Shown here: positions 9,101 to 16,379 of the stretch, piece by piece
Layout: each line of letters begins with the position of its first letter
Position numbering within the stretch: position 1 is the first letter of the stretch
Source of the DNA: an uncultured Gammaproteobacteria bacterium
GTDB taxonomy: Bacteria > Pseudomonadota > Gammaproteobacteria > Halothiobacillales > Halothiobacillaceae
NCBI GenBank assembly: GCA_938004235.1
Contig: CALKWL010000372.1
Coordinates: 1-24,011 of the forward strand
Direction of reading: 5' to 3'
DNA length: 24,011 nt
Notes under the pieces: generated by a model
Told to the model about the DNA's origin: nothing
The model's database searches: none
What the model saw: only the letters and a program-made list of their open reading frames with translations
Translations under genes and position numbers: made by a program

Positions 9101-10030
9101 ATGGCAAGTGCTGGGCTTTTAGCGCTTCTCGACGATATAACCACTGTGCTTGACGATGTCGCACTGATGACCAAGGTTGCCGCCAAAAAAACCAGCGGCG
9201 TTCTCGGCGATGATCTGGCGCTCAATGCGCAACAAGTTTCCGGCGTCAGCGCCAGTCGCGAATTGCCCGTGGTATGGGCGGTCGCCAAAGGCTCGTTCGT
9301 CAACAAACTGATCCTGGTTCCAGCCGCTCTCCTTATCAGTGCAATCGCACCGCAGCTCATCACGCCCCTGCTGATGCTCGGCGGAGCCTACTTATGTTTT
9401 GAAGGAGTAGAAAAGCTGGTACACAAACTTCTGCACAAACAACATCACGATGCGCCGGAGCACGCGCAACTGCTTGCAGCAGCGCATCACTCTGAAGCCG
9501 ACGTGCTGGCGTTTGAGCAGAACAAAATCAAAGGCGCCATTCGCACCGATTTTATTCTCTCGGCTGAGATTATCGTCATTGCACTCGGCACGGTAGCCGG
9601 CGCCTCCCTGCTCATGCAATCCGCCGTGGTATCAGCCATTGCCGTCCTGATGACCGCAGGCGTGTACGGTTTGGTGGCAGGCATCGTCAAACTCGATGAC
9701 CTCGGGTTTTATCTCATCAAATTCAATGACGCCCGGCGCGCCCTGGGGCGCGGCATTTTGCTGTTTGCTCCCTGGCTGATGAAAGCCCTATCGGTGGTGG
9801 GCACTGCCGCCATGTTTCTGGTTGGCGGCAGCATTCTGCTGCATGGACTACCCGGCGCACACGACATGCTGCACCACGCAGAAGAAGCCCTGCACGGATG
9901 GATTGGCGGCTTTGCGGTGATCGCCCCGCTGCTGATTGAGGGTGTTTTCGGGGTGCTTGCCGGCGCCGTGACGCTGGCTCTCGTCAACACAACAAAGAAC
10001 GTTTGGAGCGCGTTGAAGCCGGCACGCTGA
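9101..10030 (+). CDS. DUF808 family inner-membrane protein (YedI-like)
   Basis: 309-residue membrane protein of the DUF808/YedI family, function not established. ATG 9101 is chosen over an in-frame ATG at 9065 because AAGGAA lies 7 bases upstream and the product then begins MASAGLLALLDDI, the conserved YedI start. The conserved N-terminal block (AAKKTSGVLGDDLALN, AQQVSGV, RELPVVWAVAKGS) is near-identical to what I recall of E. coli YedI. Several hydrophobic stretches follow: about residues 70-105, 160-205, 230-260 and 275-305. A His-rich loop (KLLHKQHHDAPEHAQLLAAAHH) lies between the first two. It is 92 bases past the channel gene on the same strand, so read-through from the efflux operon is possible, but a functional link is only inference. 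Confidence 0.9.
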   Translation: MASAGLLALLDDITTVLDDVALMTKVAAKKTSGVLGDDLALNAQQVSGVSASRELPVVWAVAKGSFVNKLILVPAALLISAIAPQLITPLLMLGGAYLCFEGVEKLVHKLLHKQHHDAPEHAQLLAAAHHSEADVLAFEQNKIKGAIRTDFILSAEIIVIALGTVAGASLLMQSAVVSAIAVLMTAGVYGLVAGIVKLDDLGFYLIKFNDARRALGRGILLFAPWLMKALSVVGTAAMFLVGGSILLHGLPGAHDMLHHAEEALHGWIGGFAVIAPLLIEGVFGVLAGAVTLALVNTTKNVWSALKPAR

Positions 10031-10044
10031 AAGCCGGCACGCGC
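10016..10044. repeat. Short imperfect tandem repeat across the DUF808 stop codon
   Basis: TGAAGCCGGCACGC is followed directly by TGAAAGCCGGCACGC. The second unit supplies the stop codon TGA (10028-10030) of the DUF808 gene, so a small duplication may have shaped its C-terminal end (LKPAR). Confidence 0.6.
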
Positions 10045-10074
10045 GCCCCAAACCGCTCCCGTCACAAACGCCGG

Positions 10075-10503
10075 TTACAGATGCTCCGGCAAATGCGCCC
10101 GAATATCCTCGACCGAGTGCTTGCTCAAATCCTTGTCAATTACGGCAGCCAGTTTCGCCTGCACAGCCTTGTCCATATCCTTGCGCAACAGCCCCAGGAA
10201 ATGCGGCGCGGCCACAAGATACAGACGTTCATAATCAGCCAGGCTCTTGTGCATGACCTCGGCAAGTTGCTTCGCAAAGCGGATAGCCTCTTCCTCCTTG
10301 GGCGAGACGATTTCCTCCATGCCGAACTTGCTTTCCATGTTCTTGACGCTGCTCATACCCGGAGCATCACTCGCCATCTCACTGGCGTGCAACGACGACT
10401 CGGGATGACTCAGATCCATGAGCTCCTCCAGGTTTTTCGTGACTGCATCAACCTTGAAAATACGCGCACGCGCCGCATCCGCGACGACAACCCATGTATT
10501 CAT
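10075..10503 (-). CDS. 'Host attachment' family protein (Host_attach / bacterial eRF1-related)
   Basis: 142-residue cytosolic protein. ATG 10503 has GGAGGAG just upstream and the product begins MNTWVVVADAARARIF, the typical opening of the Pfam 'protein required for attachment to host cells' family. That name comes from Agrobacterium work and says little about biochemistry; the fold is thought related to bacterial/archaeal eRF1-like domains, which I mention as background only. The middle is charged (SHPESSLHASEMASDAPG, EEEAIRFAKQLAEVMHKSL) and the C-terminus has YERLYLVAAPHFLGLLRKDM and KDLSKHSVEDIRAHLPEHL, both conserved features as I recall. The upstream extension of the frame (to 10632) crosses repeat B and is not part of the gene. 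It is convergent with the DUF808 gene, 44 bases apart. Confidence 0.85.
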   Translation of the reverse strand: MNTWVVVADAARARIFKVDAVTKNLEELMDLSHPESSLHASEMASDAPGMSSVKNMESKFGMEEIVSPKEEEAIRFAKQLAEVMHKSLADYERLYLVAAPHFLGLLRKDMDKAVQAKLAAVIDKDLSKHSVEDIRAHLPEHL

Positions 10504-10599
10504 TGCCTCTCCTCCTGTACTGAACGTGCCCTCATTACAGGCACAGCTCAAGCCTACTCCAAGAATCCGGGTAATGCGAAAATCTTCGCGCGAACCAAG

Positions 10600-10656
10600 C
10601 AGCCTGTCAGACTTGAAGCGATCTGGCTGCAAAAGCCGCTCAAGCCCGACAGGCTG
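10600..10656. repeat. REP-like palindromic repeat, copy B
   Basis: Same element as copy A, 7.5 kb away, with arms at 10600-10616 and 10640-10656 and the same 23-base loop except one base. The two arm mismatches (A opposite C on the plus strand) become G-U pairs in RNA made from the minus strand, the direction of mrp transcription, so the hairpin is kept in the mrp message. It begins 7 bases past the mrp stop. There is no T-run after it on the minus strand. Confidence 0.85.
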
Positions 10657-10663
10657 CTAGCGC

Positions 10664-11782
10664 TCAATCATTTTTAATCACGATCGTCGGGAATTTGGTG
10701 CTGTAATCCTTGGCACGCTGCGCCAGCCGAGCCGCCAGCTTACGCGCGATATTGCGATACAGCATGGACGTAGCGCTCGACGCATCCGCGGCCACCGTGG
10801 GACAGCCCGAATCCGCCAGCTCACGAATGCGACGCTCCAGCGGCAACTGCCCCAGCAGCTCCACGCCATACTCCTCCGCCATGCGCGCACCGCCGCCTTC
10901 GCCGAAAATCGGCTCGATATGCCCGCAGTTCGAACACACATGCAGACTCATGTTTTCGATAATCCCCAACACTGGCACATCGACGCGCTCGAACATCTTC
11001 AAACCTTTTTTCGCATCCAGCAGCGCAATATCCTGCGGCGTGGTCACAATCACCACCCCGGCCACCGGCACCTTCTGCGCCAGCGTGAGCTGAATGTCGC
11101 CCGTTCCCGGCGGCATATCGACAATCAGATAATCCAGATCACGCCATTGGGTATCGTTCAGCAACTGCTGCAAGGCCGAAGTTACCATCGGCCCGCGCCA
11201 GATCATCGGATTATCCTCGCCCACCAGAAAACCGATCGACATGCTCTGCAAACCATGCGCCATCTTCGGCTCCAGGGTTTTGCCGTCCACACTCGTCGGC
11301 TGCCCGGCCTCGGCACCCAACATACGCGGCACGCTCGGGCCGTAAATATCCGCATCCAGTATGCCGACCTGCGCGCCCTCCGCCTGCAAGGCCAGCGCCA
11401 AATTGACCGCCGTGGTGGACTTGCCCACCCCGCCCTTGCCCGAGGCCACGGCAATAATATTGCGCACCTGCGGCATCCGTTTCAGGGTTTTCTGCACCGC
11501 ATGAGGCTCAATGACCCAATCCAGCGTCACCTGCACGACCTGCACCCCGTCCAGCGCACGCAGTGCCGCCTCAGCCTCACGACAGACCGCCTCGCGCACC
11601 CCCGCCGCCGGATAGGCCAGGCGCAGATGCACGCTCACCATCCCGCCCTTGATTTCAAGCGCATGAATCCGCTTCCCCTCAAACGCCTGCCCAAGTTCCG
11701 GATCATGCAGCGTTGCCAAAACCGCACGCACAGCTTCTTCACTCAACGCGGTCTGCTTCTTTCCAAATCCAAATAGCGCCAT
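10664..11782 (-). CDS. mrp: Iron-sulfur cluster carrier protein Mrp/ApbC
   Basis: P-loop ATPase of the Mrp/NBP35 family that binds and hands on [4Fe-4S] clusters in the cytosol. 372 residues. ATG 11782 has GGAG about 6 bases upstream and gives MALFGFGKKQTALSEE; the frame is open a further 12 codons but without a better site. The N-terminal DUF59/MIP18 domain covers about residues 12-88 (LHDPELGQ). The deviant Walker A ASGKGGVGKST is at about 113-123, and VDMPPGTGDIQLTLAQ near 221-236 is a family signature. The cluster-binding CxxC is C283-S-N-C286 in HVCSNCGH. It is divergent from metG, the same pairing as in E. coli. The C-terminal tail past residue 355 is not part of the conserved core. Confidence 0.95.
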   Translation of the reverse strand: MALFGFGKKQTALSEEAVRAVLATLHDPELGQAFEGKRIHALEIKGGMVSVHLRLAYPAAGVREAVCREAEAALRALDGVQVVQVTLDWVIEPHAVQKTLKRMPQVRNIIAVASGKGGVGKSTTAVNLALALQAEGAQVGILDADIYGPSVPRMLGAEAGQPTSVDGKTLEPKMAHGLQSMSIGFLVGEDNPMIWRGPMVTSALQQLLNDTQWRDLDYLIVDMPPGTGDIQLTLAQKVPVAGVVIVTTPQDIALLDAKKGLKMFERVDVPVLGIIENMSLHVCSNCGHIEPIFGEGGGARMAEEYGVELLGQLPLERRIRELADSGCPTVAADASSATSMLYRNIARKLAARLAQRAKDYSTKFPTIVIKND

Positions 11783-12072
11783 GAATTTCTCCAGCAAATG
11801 AAAACAGGGCACGAGCACCCCTTACAGGATACTGAAAAACACATCCACGAGTTTTTCAGTCCTACCGAGTCCGGTAGGCTTATGCCAGCTTAACGCGAAG
11901 CTGACGAAGTCCGCGTTCACGCCCGGACTCGGTATCCGCAAATCAATCAGCGACGTGATTGATTTGCGTGCGGGATGCGGCAGATAAGGGTAAACAATGT
12001 TCCGGCAACGTCGTTTATGGTAGGGTCTCGCCTCGTGCAAATAACCCTAATAAATAACACTTCGGAGCCAAC
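11783..12072. other. Divergent mrp/metG intergenic region
   Basis: 290 bases holding both start regions. The mrp-proximal half is a dense set of inverted repeats (see 11831-11967). The metG-proximal part is AT-richer and ends with CGGAG at 12063-12067 before the metG start. I could not settle a promoter for either gene. Confidence 0.5.
11831..11967. repeat. Block of nested and alternative inverted repeats
   Basis: At least five inverted repeats in 137 bases: ACTGAAAAAC/GTTTTTCAGT (11831-11840 and 11851-11860, perfect), CCTACCG/CGGTAGG (11861-11867 and 11872-11878), CAGCTT/AAGCTG (11886-11891 and 11898-11903), AACGCG/CGCGTT (11892-11897 and 11912-11917), and GCAAATCAATCA/TGATTGATTTGC (11938-11949 and 11956-11967, perfect 12 bp). 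A longer-range pair CCGAGTCCGG/CCGGACTCGG (11865-11874 and 11923-11932, perfect 10 bp) competes with the second. No coding frame. It may be a MITE-like insertion or a structured mrp leader. Confidence 0.75.
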
Positions 12073-14127
12073 ATGACCTCGCCGCGCCGCATCCTCGTCA
12101 CCTCCGCCCTACCCTATGCCAACGGACCGATCCACCTCGGACACATGGTCGAGTACATCCAGACCGACGTGTGGGCGCGGTATCAAAAAATGCGCGGCCA
12201 CGCGGTGTATTACGTCTGCGCCGACGACGCACATGGTACGCCGATCATGCTGCGCGCGCAGAACGAGGGCATTACCCCTGAGGCGCTGATTGAGCGCATC
12301 GGCAATGAACATCAGGCCGACTTCGAAAATTTTCAAATCAAATTCGACCACTTTCACAGCACCCACTCCGAAGAAAACCGCTTTTTCGCCGAGTTGATCT
12401 ACAAAAAACTGCGCGAGGGCGGGCATATCGCCACGCGCACCATTCGCCAGGCCTACGACCCGGTGAAGGAGATGTTCCTGCCGGATCGTTTCATCAAGGG
12501 CGAATGCCCCAAATGCGGCGCGGCGGATCAATACGGCGACTCCTGCGAAGCCTGCGGAGCCACCTACAGCCCAACCGATCTTAAAAACCCTGTGTCCGCC
12601 ATCTCCGGCGCGACGCCCATCGAAAAAGACTCCGAACACTACTTCTTCAAGCTCGGCGACTTCGAGGCAGTGCTTAAGAATTGGCTGCAAAGCGGCGCGG
12701 TTCAGCCAGAAATTGCAGCGAAAATGAACGAATGGTTTGAATCCGGCCTGCACGACTGGGACATTTCGCGTGATGCGCCCTATTTCGGCTTCGCCATTCC
12801 CGATGCGCCCGGCAAGTATTTTTACGTCTGGCTGGACGCGCCGATAGGCTATATGGCCAGCTTCCAGGCTCTGTGCACCATTCGCGGCCTGAACGTGTTC
12901 GACGATTTCTGGGGACAACACGCAGACACCGAACTCTGGCATTTTATCGGCAAGGACATCGCCTATTTCCACACCCTGTTCTGGCCGGCCATGCTCTCCG
13001 GCGCCGGCTTGCGCCTGCCGACCACGGTGCGCGCCCACGGCTTTTTGACCGTCAACGGGCAAAAAATGAGCAAGTCGCGCGGCACTTTCATCATGGCGCG
13101 CAGCTTCCTCAACCACCTCAATCCCGACGCCCTGCGCTACTACTTCGCCGCCAAGCTCAACGGCTCGACCGAAGACATTGACCTGAATCTCGAAGACTTC
13201 ATGCAGCGCGTGAATTCCGACCTGGTCGGCAAGGTCGTCAACCTGGCCTCGCGCACCGCCGGATTCATCGGCAAGCTGTTCGACGGCCGCCTGGCGGACG
13301 AGCTGCACGACCCGGCCTTGCACGAAGTCTTCGTCGATGCCGGCGACGCCATCGCTGCGGCGTATGAAGCCTCCGACACGGCGCGCGCCATGCGCGAGAT
13401 CATGGCGCTGGCCGACCGCGCCAACCAATACATCGACCAGCACAAACCCTGGACGCTGGCCAAGGAAGCAGGCCGCGAGGCCGAAGTTCAAGCGATCTGC
13501 ACCCAGGGGCTCAATCTGTTCCGCATCATGCTGACCTATCTCAAGCCCGTACTGCCCGAGATGACACGCCAGGCCGAGCAGTTCCTGCACTTCGGCGAAC
13601 TGAACTGGGAAAGCCGCCACGAATTGATGCTCAGCCATATCATCCAGCCCTTCACGCCGTTGATGACGCGCATCGAGCAGACGCAGATCGACGCCATGCT
13701 GGAAGAGAATCGCAGCACTCTGCCTGCCGTCGAAGCCCCTGCGGCCACTGTCGCAAGCCCCGCATCGACAACGCCAGTCAGCATCGTCCCCATTGCGGAC
13801 ACCATCAGCATCGACGATTTTTCCAAGATCGACCTGCGCATTGCGCGCATCGTCAAGGCGCAGCATGTCGAAGGCGCGGAAAAGCTGCTGCAACTTACCC
13901 TCGACATCGGCAACGAGACGCGCAATGTCTTCGCCGGCATCAAATCCGCCTACAAACCCGAAGACCTGGAAGGCCGCCTCACCGTCATGGTCGCCAACCT
14001 CGCGCCACGCAAAATGAAATTCGGCATGTCCGAAGGCATGGTTTTAGCGGCATCCGGTGCGGGGGCACCCGGCCTGTTTATTCTTGGCCCCGACGACGGT
14101 GCGCAGCCTGGAATGCGCGTGAAATGA
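12073..14127 (+). CDS. metG: Methionyl-tRNA synthetase
   Basis: Charges tRNA-Met with methionine in the cytosol. 684 residues, the long type with a C-terminal tRNA-binding domain. ATG 12073 has CGGAG 5 bases upstream and gives MTSPRRILVTSALPYANGPI. The class I HIGH motif is HLGH at 21-24. The zinc knuckle has Cys145-x2-Cys148 and Cys158-x2-Cys161. KMSKS is intact at 331-335. The helical anticodon-binding domain spans roughly 390-550, then an Ala/Pro/Thr-rich linker (about 550-575) leads to the EMAP/Trbp111-like OB domain (IDDFSKIDLRIARIVKAQHV onward) used for dimerisation and tRNA binding. The stop TGA overlaps the start of the next gene (ATGA), so the two are probably translationally coupled. 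Confidence 0.97.
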   Translation: MTSPRRILVTSALPYANGPIHLGHMVEYIQTDVWARYQKMRGHAVYYVCADDAHGTPIMLRAQNEGITPEALIERIGNEHQADFENFQIKFDHFHSTHSEENRFFAELIYKKLREGGHIATRTIRQAYDPVKEMFLPDRFIKGECPKCGAADQYGDSCEACGATYSPTDLKNPVSAISGATPIEKDSEHYFFKLGDFEAVLKNWLQSGAVQPEIAAKMNEWFESGLHDWDISRDAPYFGFAIPDAPGKYFYVWLDAPIGYMASFQALCTIRGLNVFDDFWGQHADTELWHFIGKDIAYFHTLFWPAMLSGAGLRLPTTVRAHGFLTVNGQKMSKSRGTFIMARSFLNHLNPDALRYYFAAKLNGSTEDIDLNLEDFMQRVNSDLVGKVVNLASRTAGFIGKLFDGRLADELHDPALHEVFVDAGDAIAAAYEASDTARAMREIMALADRANQYIDQHKPWTLAKEAGREAEVQAICTQGLNLFRIMLTYLKPVLPEMTRQAEQFLHFGELNWESRHELMLSHIIQPFTPLMTRIEQTQIDAMLEENRSTLPAVEAPAATVASPASTTPVSIVPIADTISIDDFSKIDLRIARIVKAQHVEGAEKLLQLTLDIGNETRNVFAGIKSAYKPEDLEGRLTVMVANLAPRKMKFGMSEGMVLAASGAGAPGLFILGPDDGAQPGMRVK

Positions 14128-14852
14128 GCAACTTGGCTGTGAAAGCTCCCTCCCCCTTGGCGGGGGAGGGTTGGGGAGAGGGGGCACAGCGCTTCAAAGG
14201 CCTGTTGGCGCTTACCACCGTCCTCCTGTTAACCGCCTGCGGCCAGCAAGAAACCACCCATATCGACAACCTGCCCTGGCAGATCGAGATTTTTCCCGAC
14301 GGCCACAGCAAGGTCTTCGGCATCGAACTGGGCAAAAGCACCACGCTGGAAGCCAAACGCGCCCTGGACAAAAAGGCGGATTTCAACCTGTTCAAATCCG
14401 CCGACGGCAGCATCTCGCTCGAAGCCTATTACGGCACAGTGCGTTTGGGCGTGCTCGAGGCCAAACTGATCGCTGAAGTTGAGGCTACGCAGGAACAGCT
14501 GAAAAAACTTGGCGAACACGCCGAAAATGCCCGCGCCCAACCCAGCGGCGCATGGAAATTTGACCTGCGCGACGAGGATTACCTCACCATCCAGAACTGG
14601 CCGGTGCGCTCGCTGACCTATATCCCCACCGCCGTGCAATTCGACACCGAATTGCTGGAAAAACGTTTCGGCAAACCCAGCGAACGCAAACCGATCGACG
14701 CCGGACGCGAATATTGGCTCTACCCCGACAAAGGCTTGGTCATCATGCTGGCCGACAAGGAAAAGGAAATCCTGCAATACGTCGCACCCAGCGATTTTGC
14801 ACGCCTAAAAGACAAAATCAGCAGGGAGTTGCCGCGTTCGGTGGTGGATTAA
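14124..14852 (+). CDS. Putative lipoprotein of unknown function, translationally coupled to metG
   Basis: 242 codons, not recognised. The start ATG overlaps the metG stop. A lipoprotein signal is clear (FKGLLALTTVLLLTACGQQ, lipobox LTAC), but it is preceded by an n-region reading KAPSPLAGEGWGEGAQ, which is encoded by a GC-rich palindromic repeat (14148-14184). The mature part is soluble, alpha/beta-looking, with IDNLPWQIEIFPDGHSKVFG near the N-terminus, an acidic/helical middle (AEVEATQEQLKKLGEHAENA) and an aromatic C-terminal part (REYWLYPDKGLVIMLADKEK). Likely periplasmic and membrane-anchored. Its link to metG is positional only. The next gene is convergent, 31 bases away, with no obvious terminator between. 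Confidence 0.8.
   Translation: MSNLAVKAPSPLAGEGWGEGAQRFKGLLALTTVLLLTACGQQETTHIDNLPWQIEIFPDGHSKVFGIELGKSTTLEAKRALDKKADFNLFKSADGSISLEAYYGTVRLGVLEAKLIAEVEATQEQLKKLGEHAENARAQPSGAWKFDLRDEDYLTIQNWPVRSLTYIPTAVQFDTELLEKRFGKPSERKPIDAGREYWLYPDKGLVIMLADKEKEILQYVAPSDFARLKDKISRELPRSVVD
14146..14184. repeat. GC-rich palindromic repeat inside a coding region
   Basis: CCCTCCCCC (14148-14156) and GGGGGAGGG (14162-14170) form a perfect 9-bp stem with a 5-base loop, followed by a second purine-rich stretch (TTGGGGAGAGGGGG). This resembles a dispersed intergenic repeat widely seen in proteobacteria, which when translated reads SPLAGEGWGEG on one strand and SPQPSPAKGEG on the other. Here it lies in frame within the n-region of a lipoprotein signal peptide. 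Confidence 0.8.
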
Positions 14853-14883
14853 TCGTGCCGGATCACTGTTTTTAGATTGGCCA

Positions 14884-15519
14884 CTAATTAATCCTTCCAG
14901 TGGTCGCAATTTGCGCGTATTGCAGTATTTCAGGATTTTTCGTCGTCGGGCGAAGCAGCCATTGCTGCAGAATCTTGGATGCCTCGGGAGCATAACGCAC
15001 CTTGTGTCCCAATCCATGAATAGCGGAAGTCAGACAATTGTCGTTGTGAGACTCAAGTGCCATCCTCATAACCCTTAAAGTGGCATTTATCATTGCTGGC
15101 GTAGCGTTGCCCGGATACAGAATAAAGACATCCCAAAACATGTAGCAGATGTATCCCATCGATCCGTCAGTGTTGTCATTTCCGATAGACTTGACCGCCC
15201 CCGTGCAATACCTCTCGAAATAATTTTTGTAAAGACTGATGAGGTTTTCAATACCGCGTATGCGCCGAGCCTCATCGCCCTCAGTCTTGTACAGACTTGG
15301 TAGATCACTGCAATTAAGCGAGTAGATGGTATTAATTCCGTTGCCGAGTTGCTCCTTGCTGAACAGCGTATGCACCTCGGGGTCAACGAGCACACGATCA
15401 ATATAATCAAAGGCCTGATTCGGCGGTACGCGGTAGAACTCAGGGCAATGCTCAAATAAGGCAGGCCTCATCTCAGGAGGCTGACCAAAAAGCTCGTTGC
15501 GCCATTCTTCGTAATTCAT
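14884..15519 (-). CDS. Conserved-looking hypothetical protein, 211 residues
   Basis: Not recognised. ATG 15519 has AGGAG at 8-base spacing and gives MNYEEWRNELFGQPPEMRPA. No signal peptide or long hydrophobic segment, so probably cytosolic. It looks mostly helical, with several Cys (HCPEF, NCSDL, RYCTG, GYICYMF, NDNCLTSA) and a motif SAIHGLGHKVRYAPEASKILQQWLL near the C-terminus that may be the most conserved part. Codon use looks lower in GC than metG. It is convergent with the metG-coupled lipoprotein gene and lies downstream of the broken SEC-C gene and the truncated prfC copy on the same strand. Confidence 0.7.
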   Translation of the reverse strand: MNYEEWRNELFGQPPEMRPALFEHCPEFYRVPPNQAFDYIDRVLVDPEVHTLFSKEQLGNGINTIYSLNCSDLPSLYKTEGDEARRIRGIENLISLYKNYFERYCTGAVKSIGNDNTDGSMGYICYMFWDVFILYPGNATPAMINATLRVMRMALESHNDNCLTSAIHGLGHKVRYAPEASKILQQWLLRPTTKNPEILQYAQIATTGRIN

Positions 15520-15735
15520 TGCAGTAACTCCTCAGTGTCAGAATGCGCTGGATTAGGGTCGGTTGTCCGTCGAATCAACTCACAGCGACTTTGAAACTAC
15601 TCCCACGCCGAAGCGTGGGAATAATCTGAATATCAAACAAAAGGAATCGCTGGAGCGCTAAAAATGCTGAAATAACCTGCCAGCAAAGCCGACAGGCGAC
15701 TGCCCTAGAAAAAAATCTCAGGCAAGTCTCATTCT
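15520..15735. other. Spacer with a REP-like hairpin
   Basis: 216 bases between the hypothetical gene and the SEC-C remnant. The only clear structure is the hairpin at 15601-15620. I see no coding frame, and no promoter that I can support for the hypothetical gene. Confidence 0.4.
15601..15620. repeat. Perfect 8-bp hairpin, REP-like
   Basis: TCCCACGC (15601-15608), loop CGAA, GCGTGGGA (15613-15620). The core resembles the CCCACGC/GCGTGGG palindromes common as extragenic repeats in Gammaproteobacteria. There is no T-run on either side, so it is not a typical terminator. Confidence 0.6.
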
Positions 15736-15977
15736 CTAAAAAAAGTCATTGCGGTCAACGCCATCATGCTCGCCAGTGAGCATGCAGCAGTTCTTGAAAC
15801 CGACTGCCGGATCCGCACGGGCATGGATCATTGCGACCGAGCTTTTCGAGCAGTTCCTTGTTTCCATGAACCACTCGGTGCCCGCGCTTGACCTGGGTTT
15901 CGGAAGGGAAACCCTTCTTACGCTTGCTGGTAGCCTCGAAACCAGAATTGATTGGGGTAGTGTTGCTTGCTTTTCAT
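15736..15977 (-). pseudogene. SEC-C zinc-motif small protein, broken by two single-base insertions
   Basis: An ATG at 15977 has a good site (GGAGG, 15984-15988 on the plus strand), but the frame closes after 19 codons. Removing one A from the four-A run right after the ATG (15971-15974) and one base at 15797-15799 restores a clean 79-residue frame ending at 15736. The restored product starts MKASNTTPINSGFEATSKRK and holds a full SEC-C zinc motif: LGRNDPCPCGSGSRFKNCCM with Cys at about 52, 54, 63 and 64. SEC-C motifs occur at the SecA C-terminus and in many small proteins. As it stands the motif is split between frames, ahead of KNCCM. Since the break is precise and both sides are otherwise intact, decay is recent or the bases are miscalled. 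Confidence 0.75.
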
Positions 15978-16068
15978 GATGCACCTCCAAAGTGAGAAAG
16001 CCCTGGGATCCGGGCAGCGGCATTGTAGCAACGATGTTATATCGTTCGCACTTCCAGCGAGGGAACCA

Positions 16069-16379
16069 CCTCACTCCGTCACATAATCCCCATGCTCACG
16101 CGTGGCGAGGAAGCGGATGTCCGGCCAGCGTTCCATGGTCATTTGTAGATTCACGCGGGTGGAGGCGATGTAAACCAGATCCCCGGCGTGATCGAGCGCC
16201 AAATTAGCCTGGTGCTTGGTCTTGAATTCGTTGAGTTTCTTTTTGTCGTTGCATTCCACCCTGCGCGCGGTGCTGACGTTGACCATCTCAAAGCTGCAAT
16301 CTACGTTGTATTCGGACTTCAGGCGGTGCGCCACCACATCGAACTGCAACACGCCGACTGCGCCCAAAATCAGGTCGTT
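16069..16379. repeat. Direct repeat of the prfC 3' end, distal copy
   Basis: 311 bases matching 20364-20674 without gaps, with about 28 mismatches by hand alignment (about 91% identity). Identity stops sharply at both ends. The longest identical run is about 44 bases. Together with the copy in intact prfC it frames the 1257-codon gene. Confidence 0.93.
16071..16379 (-). pseudogene. prfC: Truncated prfC, last 102 codons and stop
   Basis: Encodes the C-terminal end of peptide chain release factor 3, from NDLILGAVGVLQFDVVAHRL to REHGDYVTE, matching residues 428-529 of the intact gene at 20366-21955. Six residues differ (Asn to Ser, Trp to Arg, Asp to Asn, Glu to Lys, Ala to Thr, Glu to Gln, intact to fragment), while most base changes are silent. 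The upstream frame to 16427 is unrelated sequence, so there is no start and no GTPase domain, and it cannot work as RF3. The best reading is the displaced 3' end of the original gene after an element integrated. Confidence 0.9.

Noticed and set aside
12109..13893. Open frame of 594 codons on the minus strand opposite metG
   Set aside because: metG is certain on the plus strand (HLGH, zinc knuckle, KMSKS); the opposite frame has no motif, only composition-driven openness.
15601..15620. Rho-independent terminator
   Set aside because: Perfect stem but no T-run on either strand; more like an extragenic palindrome.
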